Shown here in pieces: positions 59,839 to 60,906 of a stretch of DNA of 60,906 nt. The position numbers and the translations under genes are program-made. Source of the DNA: Lachnoclostridium sp. (GTDB lineage Bacteria; Bacillota; Clostridia; Lachnospirales; Lachnospiraceae); contig JAMPEB010000019.1 of the NCBI GenBank assembly GCA_023665475.1, forward strand, positions 1 through 60,906, given 5' to 3'. Positions within the stretch are counted from its first letter, which is position 1; the number at the start of each line of letters is the position of its first letter. Under the pieces are notes generated by a model, which made no database searches, was not told the origin of the DNA, and worked only from the letters and a program-made list of their open reading frames with translations.

Positions 59839-60906
59839 TGAAAAAACTTATATTACAGATAATCTCTTTCATTTTTTGTTTGATGACAGCCATTGCCTTT
59901 TTTACAATGCCTGTATCTGCAGCTACGGTACGCGTCGGTTATTATGATGACGGCGAACCGGCGTTTCAAGACGGCTTTTCCGAAGACCGGCGCAAATCGG
60001 GATATGCATATGATTATTATCAGATGCTGGCACGGTATGCCGGCTGGAAATATGAATATATATACGGAAGCAAAGAAGAAATATGCCAAATGCTTACCTG
60101 CGGCGACATTGATATCATGGCGGGAGCCTCTAAAACAGACAGCACCCTTGCAGACAAGGTTAATTTTTCATCGCAGGATATGGGCTTGCACGATGGCAGA
60201 TATTTCGCCATCAAGAAATCCGATACCGGGCTGCTTGATGAATTGGATGCTGCGATGACACAAATAGATACGGTTTTTCCGACATTTACCATCGAACTGC
60301 AGCAGAAATATTTTAATAAAGCATCCGATTTGTCTTTGACAGAGCAAGAGGAGCAGTGGCTGCTTCAGAAAAAAACTCTGGTGTTCGGATATACGCGCTA
60401 TCATCTTCCGTTTTCGGGTCAAGACAATGATGGCAATCCTGTCGGACTTGCGGGCGAGCTTATACGGCAGCTTGAAGAGTTTGCGGACATAGAAGTCATT
60501 CCTGTTTGTTTCGATTATGTCTGGGATATGGAAAATGCATTGAAAGACCATACGATCGATATAGGATTTCCGATGTATTCAGATGCTTGGCTTTCCGAGA
60601 GCAAAGGCTTGCTCCAGACAAAAGCCGTTGTTACCGATAGAATGATGATCGTTTATCACGGCGAATACACAAGCGATATTACCTCAAAATTAGCCATGCC
60701 CAAAATGTCGCTGGGATTAAGGGACTATCTTCCGTCCAATTATCCGGATGCGACGGTAACGGAATATGATAATTTTCATGATACCTTCGAGGCTGTGTAT
60801 AATGACGAGGCTGACAGTTTTATTGCCTATTCAAGCATAATCCAGCGCCAACTGAGCGGTTATGACAAGGCTGATGAGCTTAATGTAAGCTATCTTGACA
60901 AAACCG
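59838..60906 (+). CDS. solute-binding-domain receptor, 3' truncated by window
   Basis: An open frame of 356 codons that runs off the window. A signal peptide (KKLILQIISFIFCLMTAIAF, then PVSAA) is followed by an extracytoplasmic solute-binding domain of the SBP_bac_3 type: VRVGYYDDGEPAFQDG, YAYDYYQMLARYAGWKYEYI, CGDIDIMAGASKTD. A second copy starts near residue 178 (TLVFGYTRYHLPFSGQ, PVGLAGELIRQLEEF). Tandem domains like these usually head a sensor with a kinase, GGDEF or EAL module. The part seen cannot show which. Ribosome site GGGGG from a family-E repeat. Confidence 0.8.
   Translation, partial: MKKLILQIISFIFCLMTAIAFFTMPVSAATVRVGYYDDGEPAFQDGFSEDRRKSGYAYDYYQMLARYAGWKYEYIYGSKEEICQMLTCGDIDIMAGASKTDSTLADKVNFSSQDMGLHDGRYFAIKKSDTGLLDELDAAMTQIDTVFPTFTIELQQKYFNKASDLSLTEQEEQWLLQKKTLVFGYTRYHLPFSGQDNDGNPVGLAGELIRQLEEFADIEVIPVCFDYVWDMENALKDHTIDIGFPMYSDAWLSESKGLLQTKAVVTDRMMIVYHGEYTSDITSKLAMPKMSLGLRDYLPSNYPDATVTEYDNFHDTFEAVYNDEADSFIAYSSIIQRQLSGYDKADELNVSYLDKT

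Overview
The window looks like chromosome of a spore-forming, low-to-mid GC Clostridia, most probably a Lachnospiraceae. The main reason is a conserved sporulation and cell-cycle block on the minus strand, in the order mazG, hup, rqcP (yabO), yabP, yabQ, divIC/ftsB, spoIIE-like, tilS, hpt, ftsH. A CotS-like spore coat protein, strong AAGGAGG ribosome sites, TTG/GTG starts and Firmicutes-type promoters agree with this. Identifications rest on reading motifs by eye; no database search was possible.

Layout. 1-4.4 kb: the 5' part of a tRNA-Tyr, a GT-C glycosyltransferase and a GH13 alpha-glucan hydrolase. 4.5-19.9 kb: housekeeping and sporulation genes, then a PEGA lipoprotein, CotS-like protein, CCA-adding enzyme, MATE exporter and a PpiC-like membrane protein. 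20-22.9 kb: a 2-isopropylmalate synthase fused to an AraC-type DNA-binding domain, and a cytidylate-kinase-like gene. 23-27 kb: an AT-rich accessory island with an Imm26-like protein and a type II restriction-modification pair, whose promoter carries a 14-bp palindrome. 27-30.8 kb: an orphan CofE-like ligase and a two-component operon. 30.8-39.6 kb: a defence/addiction island with two unknown envelope proteins, a large WYL-like/SF1 helicase/nuclease fusion, a RelE/AbrB-type module, a lipoprotein behind a (TA)n promoter and an AbiE-type pair. Two fragments of the helicase 3' end lie elsewhere in this island. 39.7-45 kb: an ECF sigma/ABC-2 operon with an unannotated 37-aa ORF, a second ECF sigma and its membrane partner, and a triple-hairpin spacer. 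45-49.6 kb: a Bce-type peptide-sensing and resistance module. 49.7-50.2 kb: a guanine-deaminase-like gene. 50.2-59.7 kb: a co-directional metabolic/export locus (Ntn hydrolase, PaaK-like ligase, ABC exporter, cyclophilin-like lipoproteins, DUF3737) with a divergent LysR gene. 59.8 kb to the end: a truncated solute-binding receptor.

Two regulatory patterns join these regions. First, several families of short palindromic repeats sit directly upstream of start codons and include, or abut, the Shine-Dalgarno sequence. They occur before unrelated genes (hpt, mazG, MATE, ABC subunits, lipoproteins, the glycosyltransferase, the terminal receptor). Some copies also carry an A-tract/T-tract hairpin resembling an intrinsic terminator. 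One hairpin type recurs inside the 3' end of the GH13 coding sequence. Second, the LysR-type site between the LysR gene and the Ntn hydrolase is repeated with the same spacing to the -35 box upstream of the cyclophilin-like lipoprotein operon 6 kb away. This predicts that one regulator controls the whole 50-59 kb locus.
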